Shown: positions 1-7,740 of the stretch, in pieces
Layout of the letters: each line of letters opens with the position of its first letter
How positions within the stretch are numbered: the stretch's first letter is position 1
Virus record (IMG/VR): IMGVR_UViG_3300044823_000503
Span: 1 to 60,047 of that record
Direction: 5' to 3' (one strand)
DNA: 60,047 nucleotides
Origin: a virus
Position numbers and translations under genes: made by a program
The notes under the pieces: model-generated
Databases searched by the model: none
What the model saw: the letters and a program-made list of their open reading frames with translations, nothing else
Told to the model about the DNA's origin: nothing

Positions 1-1
1 C

Positions 2-628
2 CGCCTGCTCGGCCTCTACACGCGGGTGGGGAGCCCCGATGACCCCGTCCACCACATCCAGGTGTACGGCGGCCCAGTCGGCGAGGTGGACGAGGACCCC
101 GTGATGGTGGCGTACCACGAGTACGGCCACCTCATCTACGACGACCCCGACCACCAGGGGGTGAGATTCGAGACCGCCTTCGGGGTGATCATCTCCGAGA
201 CCGAGATGGAGACCCGGCTGCGGGCCTCGGGGCAGCTCGGCGCGGAGCACGCCCCCGGGTGCGGCGGCCCGACCTGCCAGCTGGAGGGCGAGCTCGCCCG
301 TTCCATGGCGGCCCTGGACGGGCTCCGCCAGCGCGCCCACATGCAGCACAAGATCCCGCTTGGCCTGGGTGGGCGCATCCCCGAGACCCGGGATCGCCTC
401 GAGGTGGCCCGGAGCTGGTTGTCGCAGGCGGGGGCGCTGATGCCCGACCGCCAGGGCCAGGTGCGGAGCATCGAGCGCCTGATCTCCGCCTCCCAGGAGG
501 CGCTCACGGGCGAGGAGCTGGGTCCTGACGATGTCGGCCGGGCGTATGCGGCCGTGTACCGGGCCTGGGACGCCTCCTATGACTTCGCCCATGCGTACCA
601 GCTCCGCACCAGGTACGGGATCGGCTGA
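2..628 (+). CDS. HExxH putative metallopeptidase (5' truncated by window edge)
   Basis: The frame is open to the left edge, so the true start lies outside; a GTG at 26 is only the first visible start codon. HEYGH near residue 39 is a HExxH zinc-peptidase signature, with Glu as the expected general base. The C-terminal half (RQRAHMQHKIPLGLGG, then LGPDDVGRAYAAVYRAWD) is clearly homologous to the gene at 26018-26637, and a third relative with HEDWH lies at 39393-39782. Nothing shows a signal peptide in the visible part. The substrate is unknown; processing of viral or envelope proteins is only a guess. The next gene starts 39 bp downstream from its own -10 element. Confidence 0.6.
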   Translation, partial: RLLGLYTRVGSPDDPVHHIQVYGGPVGEVDEDPVMVAYHEYGHLIYDDPDHQGVRFETAFGVIISETEMETRLRASGQLGAEHAPGCGGPTCQLEGELARSMAALDGLRQRAHMQHKIPLGLGGRIPETRDRLEVARSWLSQAGALMPDRQGQVRSIERLISASQEALTGEELGPDDVGRAYAAVYRAWDASYDFAHAYQLRTRYGIG

Positions 629-654
629 GCCTATTCCCGTGGAGCGGGGTGGCG

Positions 655-660
655 CATAAT
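655..660 (+). promoter_or_regulatory. -10 element (CATAAT) of leaderless gene
   Basis: CATAAT ends 7 bp before the GTG at 668, so transcription would begin at or next to the start codon. The same geometry recurs at many gene starts in this window. No clear -35 box is visible. Confidence 0.4.
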
Positions 661-667
661 CGGCGCC

Positions 668-1624
668 GTGACCTCCGGTTTGATGCTGGACACTGCGGGT
701 CCGCCGTCGCCCGCGCAGTGGGTGGCGGATCTGAACGCGGCCAACGCCCAGGTCGGTGCGGTGTATCCGTGGGGCGGCGGAGGAGTGCACTACAGCGACC
801 AGCATGTGGCGTTCGCCCGGGCCGCCGGCAAGTTGATCCTCCCGATCCCAGTGCCGGGCTCCTCGCCGCCCGCGCTCGCCACCATCCTCGCCGCCTGCGC
901 GGCGCTCGGGATCGTGGGCGGGCCGATCTCCTTCGATGTGGCGATCGGCGACAACGCCTTCAGCGACTGGCCGCTGCTCGCCGCCTGGATCACCCAGGAG
1001 CTGGGACCGGGCTGGCGGGGCGGCCCGTACTGCCAGCAGTCGGTGCGGCCCAGCTGCCCCGAGGGGTGGTGGTTCGTCGCGGGCGGGACCAAGGCGCTGC
1101 CGGCGGGGGCATCCGCCTCGCAGTACGGGAAGTTCACCGGCCCGTCAGGCGTCGTGTATGACATCAGCACCATCGACCTCAGTCTCTGGTCGACCTCCGC
1201 AGGAGATGAAGCCATGTTCTATGACAGCGTCCACGGCCTCTGGTGGAGTGCCTGGGTGGGAGCCGACTCGCAGGTCTACTACCGCAAGGCCGCCACCGTG
1301 GCAGGCCTCTATACCGCCCCGCTGGCGCAGCCCACGGGCGGCGCGCCGGGGACCAAGAAGGTCCTGGGCGGCGGCGTCGACGCCTCCGGCAATGTGGCCT
1401 TCGCGTTGCACGGCGGCAATGACACGGTCTGGTACATCTCGACCCCCGACGACGGCGTGACCTGGGTGGTGGGCAATGACGCCCAGGCGACCCTGGTGCC
1501 GCCGGCGGACATGGCCCAGGTGCAGGCGGCCATCGCCCAGATCCCGGCGTCCGGCACCCCGGCGGGGCACACCCACGATCTGACCATCGACGGCGTGGTG
1601 GTCCCGACCGGCCCGGCGCAGTAG
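668..1624 (+). CDS. GH25/DUF1906-like hydrolase domain fused to beta-rich domain
   Basis: 318 aa from a GTG placed 7 bp after CATAAT. Residues 1-165 look like a TIM-barrel wall hydrolase of the Rv2525c/DUF1906 type: LMLDTAG at the first strand, PWGGGG, and ISFDVA with acidic residues near the expected active site. Residues 180-280 are beta-rich (LWWSAWVGADSQVYYR). The tail has a GHTHDLTIDG motif of the kind found in phage fibres. I infer a virion or secreted protein that combines wall binding or cleavage with a fibre-like C-terminus. No signal peptide is evident. A lectin without catalytic activity is an alternative. Confidence 0.5.
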   Translation: MTSGLMLDTAGPPSPAQWVADLNAANAQVGAVYPWGGGGVHYSDQHVAFARAAGKLILPIPVPGSSPPALATILAACAALGIVGGPISFDVAIGDNAFSDWPLLAAWITQELGPGWRGGPYCQQSVRPSCPEGWWFVAGGTKALPAGASASQYGKFTGPSGVVYDISTIDLSLWSTSAGDEAMFYDSVHGLWWSAWVGADSQVYYRKAATVAGLYTAPLAQPTGGAPGTKKVLGGGVDASGNVAFALHGGNDTVWYISTPDDGVTWVVGNDAQATLVPPADMAQVQAAIAQIPASGTPAGHTHDLTIDGVVVPTGPAQ

Positions 1625-1633
1625 CGGGCGAGA

Positions 1634-1810
1634 ATGGACCCGGTGATAGCGGAGGTGGGGACGTTTGTGCCCCCGCCCGCCTATCACAGCAATCGAGAGA
1701 TACGCGAGCGCGACCGTGGGCGGCGGCGCCTGGACGGTCACCAGAAGCAGCGGGCCGAGACCGCCCGGCAGAGAGCGGAGGCGCAAGAACGCAAGGGAGG
1801 ACACCGATGA
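1634..1810 (+). CDS. Small basic protein
   Basis: 58 aa, ATG at 1634. It starts MDPVIAEVGTFVPPPAYHSN and becomes strongly Arg-rich and helical (RERDRGRRRL, QRAETARQRAEAQERKGG). Its stop overlaps the next start as ATGA at 1807, which supports it as a genuine translationally coupled gene. Function unknown; nucleic-acid binding would suit the charge. Confidence 0.5.
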   Translation: MDPVIAEVGTFVPPPAYHSNREIRERDRGRRRLDGHQKQRAETARQRAEAQERKGGHR

Positions 1811-2103
1811 GTTTCGCGATCAGGGTCAAGGCGGGCGCCGATGACGTCGTGAAAGCACTCCAGGGGGAGTGGAACCGGCTGGAGGGAGTGGCCCCCGCCA
1901 CCCTCCAGCACGCCCAGGACGGCATTGACGCGGTGGAGAAGCTGATCTCCCTGGGCCACCTGGGGAGCCGGTCGGGGGAGCACCTCGAGGTGTCGGTCGC
2001 CGGTCACGCGGGCACGGGCCCGGCGGCGGGCGACCCGTCGTCGCTCACTGTGACCGTGCATGAGGTGCCCGCTCCGGCGCCTACCACGGAAGTGCCGGCA
2101 TGA
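1807..2103 (+). CDS. Small hypothetical protein
   Basis: 98 aa. The N-terminal 45 residues are predicted helical (VKALQGEWNRLEGV) and the C-terminal half is beta/Pro-rich (LTVTVHEVPAPAP). It is coupled to both neighbours by 4-bp ATGA overlaps at 1807 and 2100, so it is one of a run of co-translated small genes. No family recognised. Confidence 0.55.
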   Translation: MSFAIRVKAGADDVVKALQGEWNRLEGVAPATLQHAQDGIDAVEKLISLGHLGSRSGEHLEVSVAGHAGTGPAAGDPSSLTVTVHEVPAPAPTTEVPA

Positions 2104-2582
2104 TCGGCCCCGAAGACGAGATCACGGTCGGGGCGCGAGAGCCCGTCTCGCCGCCGCCGGAGGCCGCCAGCGCACCGCCGGAGGAGGCGCCGGAGCGCCT
2201 GCATCCCACCCGTGCCGAGGCGCTGGGAGTCCTGTCCGGGGCGGTGGCGGCGGTCAGCGTGGGGGTAGGGCAGGCCATCGCCGACCGCATCCGTGGCCCT
2301 GTGCCCCCCGACCGCAGCGTCCCGGTGCCCGGGAGCATCCTCTGTCGTGGCTGCGCGGAGGATCTCCGCAGTCTGCGGATGGTCTCCGTCCGGTTGCGCG
2401 AGCACCTCGAGGTGACGGCAGAGCACGACCCCTGGCCGCTCGGTCTGCAGATGGCCCTGGATGATGTGGACCGGAGTCTCAGCAACGTGGCGGCGGGCCT
2501 GCGCCATCTCCACGCCATCCAGGGGCTGACCGCCCCGGCGGAGCCAACATCCCCAGCCGCCGCGTCAGAGGTCTCCGCATGA
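2100..2582 (+). CDS. Hypothetical protein with CxxC pair
   Basis: 160 aa. A disordered Pro/Glu-rich N-terminus (to about 40) is followed by a hydrophobic stretch near 42-58 (LGVLSGAVAAVSVGVGQAI) that could be a membrane segment, then CRGCAEDLRSL and a helical region to about 145. A single CxxC is not enough for a zinc ribbon. Overlaps both neighbours by 4 bp. Function not recognised. Confidence 0.5.
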   Translation: MIGPEDEITVGAREPVSPPPEAASAPPEEAPERLHPTRAEALGVLSGAVAAVSVGVGQAIADRIRGPVPPDRSVPVPGSILCRGCAEDLRSLRMVSVRLREHLEVTAEHDPWPLGLQMALDDVDRSLSNVAAGLRHLHAIQGLTAPAEPTSPAAASEVSA

Positions 2583-2788
2583 TGCTGATCCGCCTGACCG
2601 ACAAGGAGGACGGGACCCCGATCCTGCTCAACCGGGACCTGATCCTGGCCGTCGACCCGGGTGAGGATGTCCCTGGGCTTGAGGGGACCATGGGCAGTTC
2701 GGGGGTGGTGGTCGAGATGGTGAACGGCACCCAGATCACCGTCAGCGAGGAGTTCGAGACGGTCGCCGAGATCGTACGGGGCGACTGA
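2579..2788 (+). CDS. FlbD/YlzI-like small protein
   Basis: 69 aa starting MM. The order of elements (LIRLTDKEDG, ILLNRDLILAVD, VVVEMVNGTQITVSEEF, VAEIVRGD) matches the FlbD/YlzI family: two-stranded motif, N/LNxDLI, then an NG-turn and V-E-E helix. FlbD proteins are linked to flagellar gene control in bacteria; the role of a viral copy is unknown. Last gene of the coupled run, followed by a hairpin at 2797. Confidence 0.5.
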   Translation: MMLIRLTDKEDGTPILLNRDLILAVDPGEDVPGLEGTMGSSGVVVEMVNGTQITVSEEFETVAEIVRGD

Positions 2789-2796
2789 GTGGTGAA

Positions 2797-2818
2797 GGGC
2801 GGCCCGTCGGGGCCGCCC
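2797..2818. terminator. Bidirectional hairpin between convergent genes
   Basis: GGGCGGCC - 6-base loop - GGCCGCCC, a perfect 8-bp GC stem between the + gene ending at 2788 and the - gene ending at 2830. It fits a shared terminator; there is no long T tract on either side. Confidence 0.6.
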
Positions 2819-2829
2819 TCCCAATTAGA

Positions 2830-3240
2830 TCAGGCGGGCTCAGCCTCGGGAGCGGCCTCGGGGGCTGCCTCAGCGGGGACCACGACCGGAGCCGGGGCGT
2901 CCGCGAAGCTGGCAGTGACGGTGACGGTCGCCGCATCGCCGCCCGCGACGACCGCGACCGCGAAGGGGGGCGAGAGCTTGACGTTGCCGTCCGGGTCGGT
3001 GGCGATGGCGGCCACAAAGGCGCTGCCCGCCGCCACGGCGGTGGCGGTGCACGAGGTGCCCGAGCCGGCCAGGGAGCTCAGCACACCGCTAGCCGCGGCG
3101 ATGCCGGTGCTGTTGCCGTCGGCGTCCACGGCGCCGTCGACCTCGGCCCAGGTGATGACGGCGAGCGCGTCGTCCTGCCCGGCCGCGTCATCGGCGACGG
3201 CCAGAAGGGTGAGTATCTGTCCAGTGCGTCCAGCGAGCAT
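2830..3240 (-). CDS. Ig-like/beta-sandwich repeat protein
   Basis: 136 aa. I use the ATG at 3240 because GGAGG stands 9 bp upstream; the longer frame upstream is low-quality. The sequence (ILTLLAVADDAAGQDDALAV, GTSCTATAVAAGSAFVAA, ATVTVTASFAD) alternates strands as in bacterial Ig-like (Big) modules, and the tail is Pro/Ala/Glu-rich. Probably an exposed structural or decoration protein. It is convergent with the FlbD-like gene and divergent from 3371. Confidence 0.5.
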   Translation of the reverse strand: MLAGRTGQILTLLAVADDAAGQDDALAVITWAEVDGAVDADGNSTGIAAASGVLSSLAGSGTSCTATAVAAGSAFVAAIATDPDGNVKLSPPFAVAVVAGGDAATVTVTASFADAPAPVVVPAEAAPEAAPEAEPA

Positions 3241-3355
3241 GATGCGGAACCTCCAGCGGCGCCGATGCCAGGGGAGGTGGCGGGCGTGGCGGCGCAGCAC
3301 GGGGCGAACATAGCACGGCCCGCAGCCCCCCGATACGGATCGGTGCTGGGCGGCG

Positions 3356-3361
3356 TACCAT
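3356..3361 (+). promoter_or_regulatory. -10 element (TACCAT) of gene 3371
   Basis: TACCAT lies 9 bp before the ATG at 3371 in a divergent intergenic region of about 130 bp. This is near-leaderless geometry. Confidence 0.4.
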
Positions 3362-3370
3362 CCCGGTTGC

Positions 3371-4054
3371 ATGGCTGGCTACCCGCCGGGGACGAAACTG
3401 CGTTGCACGGGCTGCGGTCGCGAGGACTATGCCGCCCGCATCCTCCGCCACCAGGGCAACACGAAGAACTGTGAGAACGCGGAGGTGGAGGTGGTGCGGG
3501 GACCGATGCAGCGGGGCCGGCCGCTGGGGGTGCCCAGCACCCTGCCGGAGCAGATCACTGGCGAGAGCTCGGGCGGCGCTGCACCTGATCCGCCGCCCGA
3601 GCCACCCGACGACCCGCCCGCGACAGCGCCGCCCCCCCGTCAGCAGGGGCCTCGGCCGGCCAGTGAGGCGCCGCCCCGGGTGCCGCTGAGCCGCTCCTCC
3701 GCGAAGGGCCGCGACGACGACGACGAGCCGAGTGGGGCGATGGGTGTGCAGGGCAAGCTCCACACCGAGTCCTGGCCGGTCGCCGAGGATGCCCGGGTGC
3801 GGATCACCTGCTATGTCCTCCCCGAGACATTTGCCCTGATAAACGCGATCATGAAGGCCGGTGAGGATCTGCCCATCCTGGACGAGGTCAGCTATGGCGG
3901 TGTGTTCGACGCCGTCATGGTCGGATTCATGGCCCAGGCGGGCGGCGTGGATGCGGAGGGCAATGTGTACGGGTATGAGGTGGGTCTGATCCGTCAGCTG
4001 ACGGCGCGGCGGCCGCTCGTGGTGGCGCCGGCGGGAGCGAGGTTGCCGATATGA
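3371..4054 (+). CDS. Zinc-ribbon protein with disordered linker
   Basis: 227 aa. An N-terminal treble-clef-like pattern (LRCTGCGRED, then H and C of RHQGNTKNC) is followed by about 80 Pro/Asp-rich disordered residues and a folded C-terminal domain (VRITCYVLPETFALINAIMK). It overlaps the next gene by ATGA at 4051. Viewed on its own the C-terminal domain is not recognisable. Confidence 0.55.
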   Translation: MAGYPPGTKLRCTGCGREDYAARILRHQGNTKNCENAEVEVVRGPMQRGRPLGVPSTLPEQITGESSGGAAPDPPPEPPDDPPATAPPPRQQGPRPASEAPPRVPLSRSSAKGRDDDDEPSGAMGVQGKLHTESWPVAEDARVRITCYVLPETFALINAIMKAGEDLPILDEVSYGGVFDAVMVGFMAQAGGVDAEGNVYGYEVGLIRQLTARRPLVVAPAGARLPI

Positions 4055-5157
4055 GCGAGCCCAGGGTCAAGCGCTGGCTGCGCGACCGGCCTCTCTTCCC
4101 GATGGTGGATGCCACCCAGGCCGGGCCGGTGATCCCGGTGGCCGCGGGCCCCCCCCCGCAACTGTCGGCGCGGGAGTTCCGGGAGCAGCAGCGTGCTGAG
4201 GACGAGGCCGAGGAGGAGGCCGCTGAGCGCGCTGGCCGCCGCCGCCTTCGCCAGTTGGAGCAGCGGGTGGCCGAGGCCCGCGCCCTGAAAGCGCTGGAGC
4301 GCATGAATGGCGACGCCGATCCCCAGGGGGGCGCCATCGCCCAGATGCTGGGCCAGGTGCTGCAGGAGATCCGCTCGGACCGCCAGGCGCTGACGGAGAC
4401 GATCAAGGGCTTCACCACGGGCCAGCAGGACGCCCAGGTCCGGACCCTTCAGACGGGCATGGACAAGCTGGACGCTCGCTTGGCGGAGTTGCTCACCGGC
4501 CGCACCACGGCGGCGGCCCAGGTCTCGCCCATCCAGGCGCTGACGGCCAACGCCGCCGAGATGAAGCAGGCCAAGGACGCCCTCCTGGAGGTGTTCGGGC
4601 TGACCCCGGCGGTCGGTGAGGGTGCGCCGGGGGGGGCGAGCGGCGATGTCCGGACCATGAACCGCGAGGATGCGATGCGCTGGCTCTCCATCGAGGAGGA
4701 GGTCGCGGACAGGCGGGCGGAGCGGATTGAGCGACGGGAGCAGCGGGACTGGGAGAAGGAGCAGGTGCGCAAGGAGTTCGACCTCAAGCGCGATCGGCTC
4801 GACCGCGCCTTTGGCAAGCTCGATCAGATCGCCGTGCCGGCGCTGGCGCTCCTCTTGGGCGACCGGGTCAAGGGACTGTTCGGTCCCAAAGGCGAGGCCG
4901 CCGCGGAGGCGGATGGCGAGGGTGGCGAGCCCATGGGCCGCTGGCAGTGCGACAACTGCGGGCTGATCCAGCCCCACCGCTTGAGCGACACCGAGGTCAG
5001 CTGCACCCAGTGCGGGCAGCCGTCCACGCTCCGTCCCCGGGACACCCCGCCGTCAGCTGCGCTCCAGGTGGTGGACGGGGGCCAGGCATCCCCGCCGCCG
5101 GCAGCGCCACCGCCACCCGAGGTCGATGACGGCGACGATGGCTGGACCGGCCAGTGA
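4051..5157 (+). CDS. Coiled-coil protein with C-terminal zinc ribbon
   Basis: 368 aa. Residues 30-100 (QQRAEDEAEEEAAERAG) and 205-255 (RRAERIERREQRDWEKEQ) are highly charged and predicted coiled coil. A hydrophobic patch near 260-275 follows. CDNCG and CTQCG about 24 residues apart near 298-325 form a zinc ribbon. The tail is Pro-rich and acidic. The architecture suggests scaffolding or an adaptor; no family is recognised. Coupled to genes on both sides. Confidence 0.55.
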   Translation: MSEPRVKRWLRDRPLFPMVDATQAGPVIPVAAGPPPQLSAREFREQQRAEDEAEEEAAERAGRRRLRQLEQRVAEARALKALERMNGDADPQGGAIAQMLGQVLQEIRSDRQALTETIKGFTTGQQDAQVRTLQTGMDKLDARLAELLTGRTTAAAQVSPIQALTANAAEMKQAKDALLEVFGLTPAVGEGAPGGASGDVRTMNREDAMRWLSIEEEVADRRAERIERREQRDWEKEQVRKEFDLKRDRLDRAFGKLDQIAVPALALLLGDRVKGLFGPKGEAAAEADGEGGEPMGRWQCDNCGLIQPHRLSDTEVSCTQCGQPSTLRPRDTPPSAALQVVDGGQASPPPAAPPPPEVDDGDDGWTGQ

Positions 5158-5345
5158 TGGTGACCCTCATCCTGGTCGCGGCGGGCATGGGCGTGCTCAT
5201 CCTGGTGGGCCTGGACTGGAGCACGGAGGGTCACCCGCGGGCGGTGCGCTGTAACCGCTGCGGCTGTGTGCTCGAGGGCTGGCCGGAGCCACGACCGGGC
5301 GGGATCATCTGCGCGCGGTGCTCGGCGATGGATGGGCCAGGGTGA
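5154..5345 (+). CDS. Membrane-anchored zinc-ribbon microprotein
   Basis: 63 aa. One N-terminal transmembrane segment (TLILVAAGMGVLILVGL), then CNRCG and CARC about 25 residues apart as a short zinc ribbon facing the cytosol or the virion interior. The same architecture is seen at 9590-9883. Coupled to its neighbours by ATGATGG and GTGA overlaps. Confidence 0.55.
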   Translation: MMVTLILVAAGMGVLILVGLDWSTEGHPRAVRCNRCGCVLEGWPEPRPGGIICARCSAMDGPG

Positions 5346-5845
5346 GGGCGGCCGTCCGCCTCAACCTCGGGTCAGGGGATCACCCGGCGCCTCCGCCCTG
5401 GATCAACATCGACATCAATGAGGAGTGCCATCCCGATCTGGTCGCCGACTGCCGTGCGCTGCCGTTTGCGACGGGGTGTGCGGAGCGGGTGTACTGCGGG
5501 CATTTCCTGGAGCATCTCCCGCTTGACGAGGTGGGGCCGACGCTGCGCGAGGTGGCGCGGGTGCTCGACCCGGTGGGCGGCCAGCTGTGCGTGGTAGGGC
5601 CCGACTGCGACCGGGCGCTCGCCTTCGATCCCGAGACCGCGCTGGGGGCGCTCTGGGGCGCCCACCGCTGGGCGGGTGACGAGCACCGCTGGGCCTGCAC
5701 CGAGGAGCGCCTCCTCCGCCTGGTCCTCGCGGCGGTGCCCTCGGCGGTGGCCGTGCCCATCGCGGAGGTACCCGACGGCTGGCCGGTGACCAGCCGGATC
5801 GGCTGGCAGTGCGCGGTGCTGGCTCCGGTCAGGCTGCGCACATGA
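5342..5845 (+). CDS. SAM-dependent methyltransferase (class I)
   Basis: 167 aa from the GTG at 5342, which overlaps the previous stop (GTGA). Motif I is LNLGSG at about 7-12; INIDINEE then ALPF and FLEHLP follow the class I order, and VVGPDCDRA is a late strand. It is a paralogue of 6473-6961. Genes of this type in sugar cassettes methylate glycans or sugar nucleotides, so the likely substrate is a virion or cell-surface glycan. The acceptor is not shown by sequence. Confidence 0.75.
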   Translation: MRAAVRLNLGSGDHPAPPPWINIDINEECHPDLVADCRALPFATGCAERVYCGHFLEHLPLDEVGPTLREVARVLDPVGGQLCVVGPDCDRALAFDPETALGALWGAHRWAGDEHRWACTEERLLRLVLAAVPSAVAVPIAEVPDGWPVTSRIGWQCAVLAPVRLRT

Positions 5846-6432
5846 TCCCGAAGATCCTCCACCGCGTGGTTCCCGCCCAGACGAGCGACGAGATCGAGGG
5901 ATGGTGGCGGGGCTGGCAGGAGCTCCACCCGGGCTGGGAGTTCCGCACCTGGCGGGATCTGCCCAACGCGGAGGAGTTCCCGCTCACCACGCCGTACATG
6001 GACGAGCGCTGCCTCGGCATCCAGCGGACCGACCTCATCCGCCTCGAGGCGCTCCTCATCCACGGTGGCATCTACCTGGACGACGACGTGGCCCCGGTGC
6101 GCCCGCTCGATCCCCTGCTCAGCCTGCAGGGCTTCAGCGCCTGGGAGAGTTCAAGCATCGTCTGCACTGCGGTGCTGGGGGCTGAGCCTGGCCATCCGGC
6201 CATCGCCGAGGCGATGCGCCGTGCCATCCAATGTGTGGAAGACGGTCGGGGGGCGTGGCAGACGGGCCCGGGCACGGCCACCGAGGTGTACCCGAACCGC
6301 ACCGACTGGCTGGTCCTGCCCCCCGCCACCTTCTACCCGTACTACATCGATGAGAGGTGGCGGCGGGGCGAGGACTTCTCGAAGCTCCCCTGGTGCTTTG
6401 GCGTTCACCACTGGTTTGGGTCATGGCTGTGA
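5842..6432 (+). CDS. GT32-family glycosyltransferase
   Basis: 196 aa, ATG at 5842 overlapping the previous stop (ATGA). IPKILHRVVP at the start, then TDLIRLEALLIHGGIYLDDD: the DxD motif (about residues 78-81) and the preceding GGIY are the hallmark of the Gly_transf_sug (GT32) family. It would move a sugar from a nucleotide donor with a divalent cation bound by the DxD. Sits between two paralogous methyltransferases, so it probably builds the glycan they act on. Confidence 0.8.
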   Translation: MIPKILHRVVPAQTSDEIEGWWRGWQELHPGWEFRTWRDLPNAEEFPLTTPYMDERCLGIQRTDLIRLEALLIHGGIYLDDDVAPVRPLDPLLSLQGFSAWESSSIVCTAVLGAEPGHPAIAEAMRRAIQCVEDGRGAWQTGPGTATEVYPNRTDWLVLPPATFYPYYIDERWRRGEDFSKLPWCFGVHHWFGSWL

Positions 6433-6472
6433 AGTTGAACCTTCAGATGCTTTTCCAGGTGCGACCTATACC

Positions 6473-6961
6473 ATGAGATTGAATATTGGAAGCGGCACGC
6501 ACCCGACGCCGGAGGGCTGGATCGCCATTGACAGCCTGCCCCAGCCAGAGCGCGTGGACGTCATCGCCGACGCTGGCGATCTACCCTTCCCGGACGGCTG
6601 CGCGGAGCGCCTGTACGCCGGCCATCTCCTGGAGCACATCCCGCTCGATCACCTGGGCGCGGTGCTCGGCGAGTGGCGGCGCGTGCTGGCACCCGGCGGC
6701 ATCCTGGGGGTGGTTGGGCCCGACATCGACCGCGCCGTCAGCCAGGGCGAGTCGCAGGGCCTGCTGGAGGCGATCATCGCCCATGGCGAGGGGCCGGGGG
6801 GCCACGCCTGGACCTGCAGCGCCCGTCTTGTCGACTACCTCCTCCGCCTCCACGGCTGGACGCCCGAGGAGGTCCCGGTGGCGACCCTCTACCCGCCGGA
6901 GTGGCCCAACCCCGTGCCCGGCGCGGGCTGGCAGCTCGCCTTCCTGGTCCGGCCCGCATGA
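6473..6961 (+). CDS. SAM-dependent methyltransferase (paralogue of 5342)
   Basis: 162 aa, ATG at 6473. LNIGSG is motif I, followed by DAGDLPFPDGCAERLYAGH, LLEHIP and VLAPGGILGVVGPDID, nearly position-for-position like the 5342 protein. A 40-bp gap of lower GC separates it from the GT32 gene. Presumably methylates a sugar of the same glycan. Confidence 0.75.
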   Translation: MRLNIGSGTHPTPEGWIAIDSLPQPERVDVIADAGDLPFPDGCAERLYAGHLLEHIPLDHLGAVLGEWRRVLAPGGILGVVGPDIDRAVSQGESQGLLEAIIAHGEGPGGHAWTCSARLVDYLLRLHGWTPEEVPVATLYPPEWPNPVPGAGWQLAFLVRPA

Positions 6962-7740
6962 GCGTCGTCGCCGTGGGGACCGTCCGCGACGAGGCCGACA
7001 TCATCGGCACCACCGTGGTGCACATGCTGGCCGAGGTGGACCTGGTCATCCTCGAGGATCACCTGAGCGTGGATGCGACGCCGCACATCCTGGCGGCACT
7101 CGATCAGATCTACCCGGGCCGTCTCCTGCTCCAGCGCGACCCCTCACCGCTCTTCGACCAGGCGGGCCGCATGAACGCCCTGGCACGGCTCGCCCGCGAT
7201 CGCGGCGCCGACTGGATCGTGCCCTTCGACGCCGATGAGATCTGGTACTCGCCCACCGGCCGGCCGCTCCGCGAGCTGCTGCCGGAGTTGCCAGCGGATG
7301 TGTGTGCGGCGACGGTCTGGGAGCACACCCCCGACGCTGCCGACCCGACCGCCATCTTCCGGCGCCGCCATGTGCTGCCCTGGCCGTGGGTGAAGGTCTG
7401 CTACCGCCCCACCTACGACACCCGGCTCTGGATCGGCCAGCACGGCGTGGACGGCGCGGGCGAGCGGGTCGATCACGATGCCGTGGCGATGCGCCACCTC
7501 CCCTGGCGCAGCGAGGCCCAGGCGCGCCGGCGCGTCCACCGCGACGCCACCGACGAGCTGGGCGGTGCGGCCGGCCTGCACACCCTGAACACCTCGCTGT
7601 ATCGCGGATATGTCGAGGACGAGGCGCAGTTCCTGGGACTCTGGGCCACCGTCACGACGGCGCCCTGGACCGACGATCCCGTACCCGTGCGCCTCCCCGC
7701 CCTCGGCACCAGCTACGGCGCTGGCGACGACCTGGCGTGA
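6958..7740 (+). CDS. GT2-type glycosyltransferase
   Basis: 260 aa, ATGA overlap with the methyltransferase. The N-terminus (VAVGTVRDEADIIG) and ILEDHLSVDATP match the Glyco_tranf_2_4 type, and FDADEIW near residue 91 is the metal-binding DxD. No transmembrane segment, so probably soluble. Coupled by ATGA to the next, intein-containing gene. Confidence 0.75.
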   Translation: MSVVAVGTVRDEADIIGTTVVHMLAEVDLVILEDHLSVDATPHILAALDQIYPGRLLLQRDPSPLFDQAGRMNALARLARDRGADWIVPFDADEIWYSPTGRPLRELLPELPADVCAATVWEHTPDAADPTAIFRRRHVLPWPWVKVCYRPTYDTRLWIGQHGVDGAGERVDHDAVAMRHLPWRSEAQARRRVHRDATDELGGAAGLHTLNTSLYRGYVEDEAQFLGLWATVTTAPWTDDPVPVRLPALGTSYGAGDDLA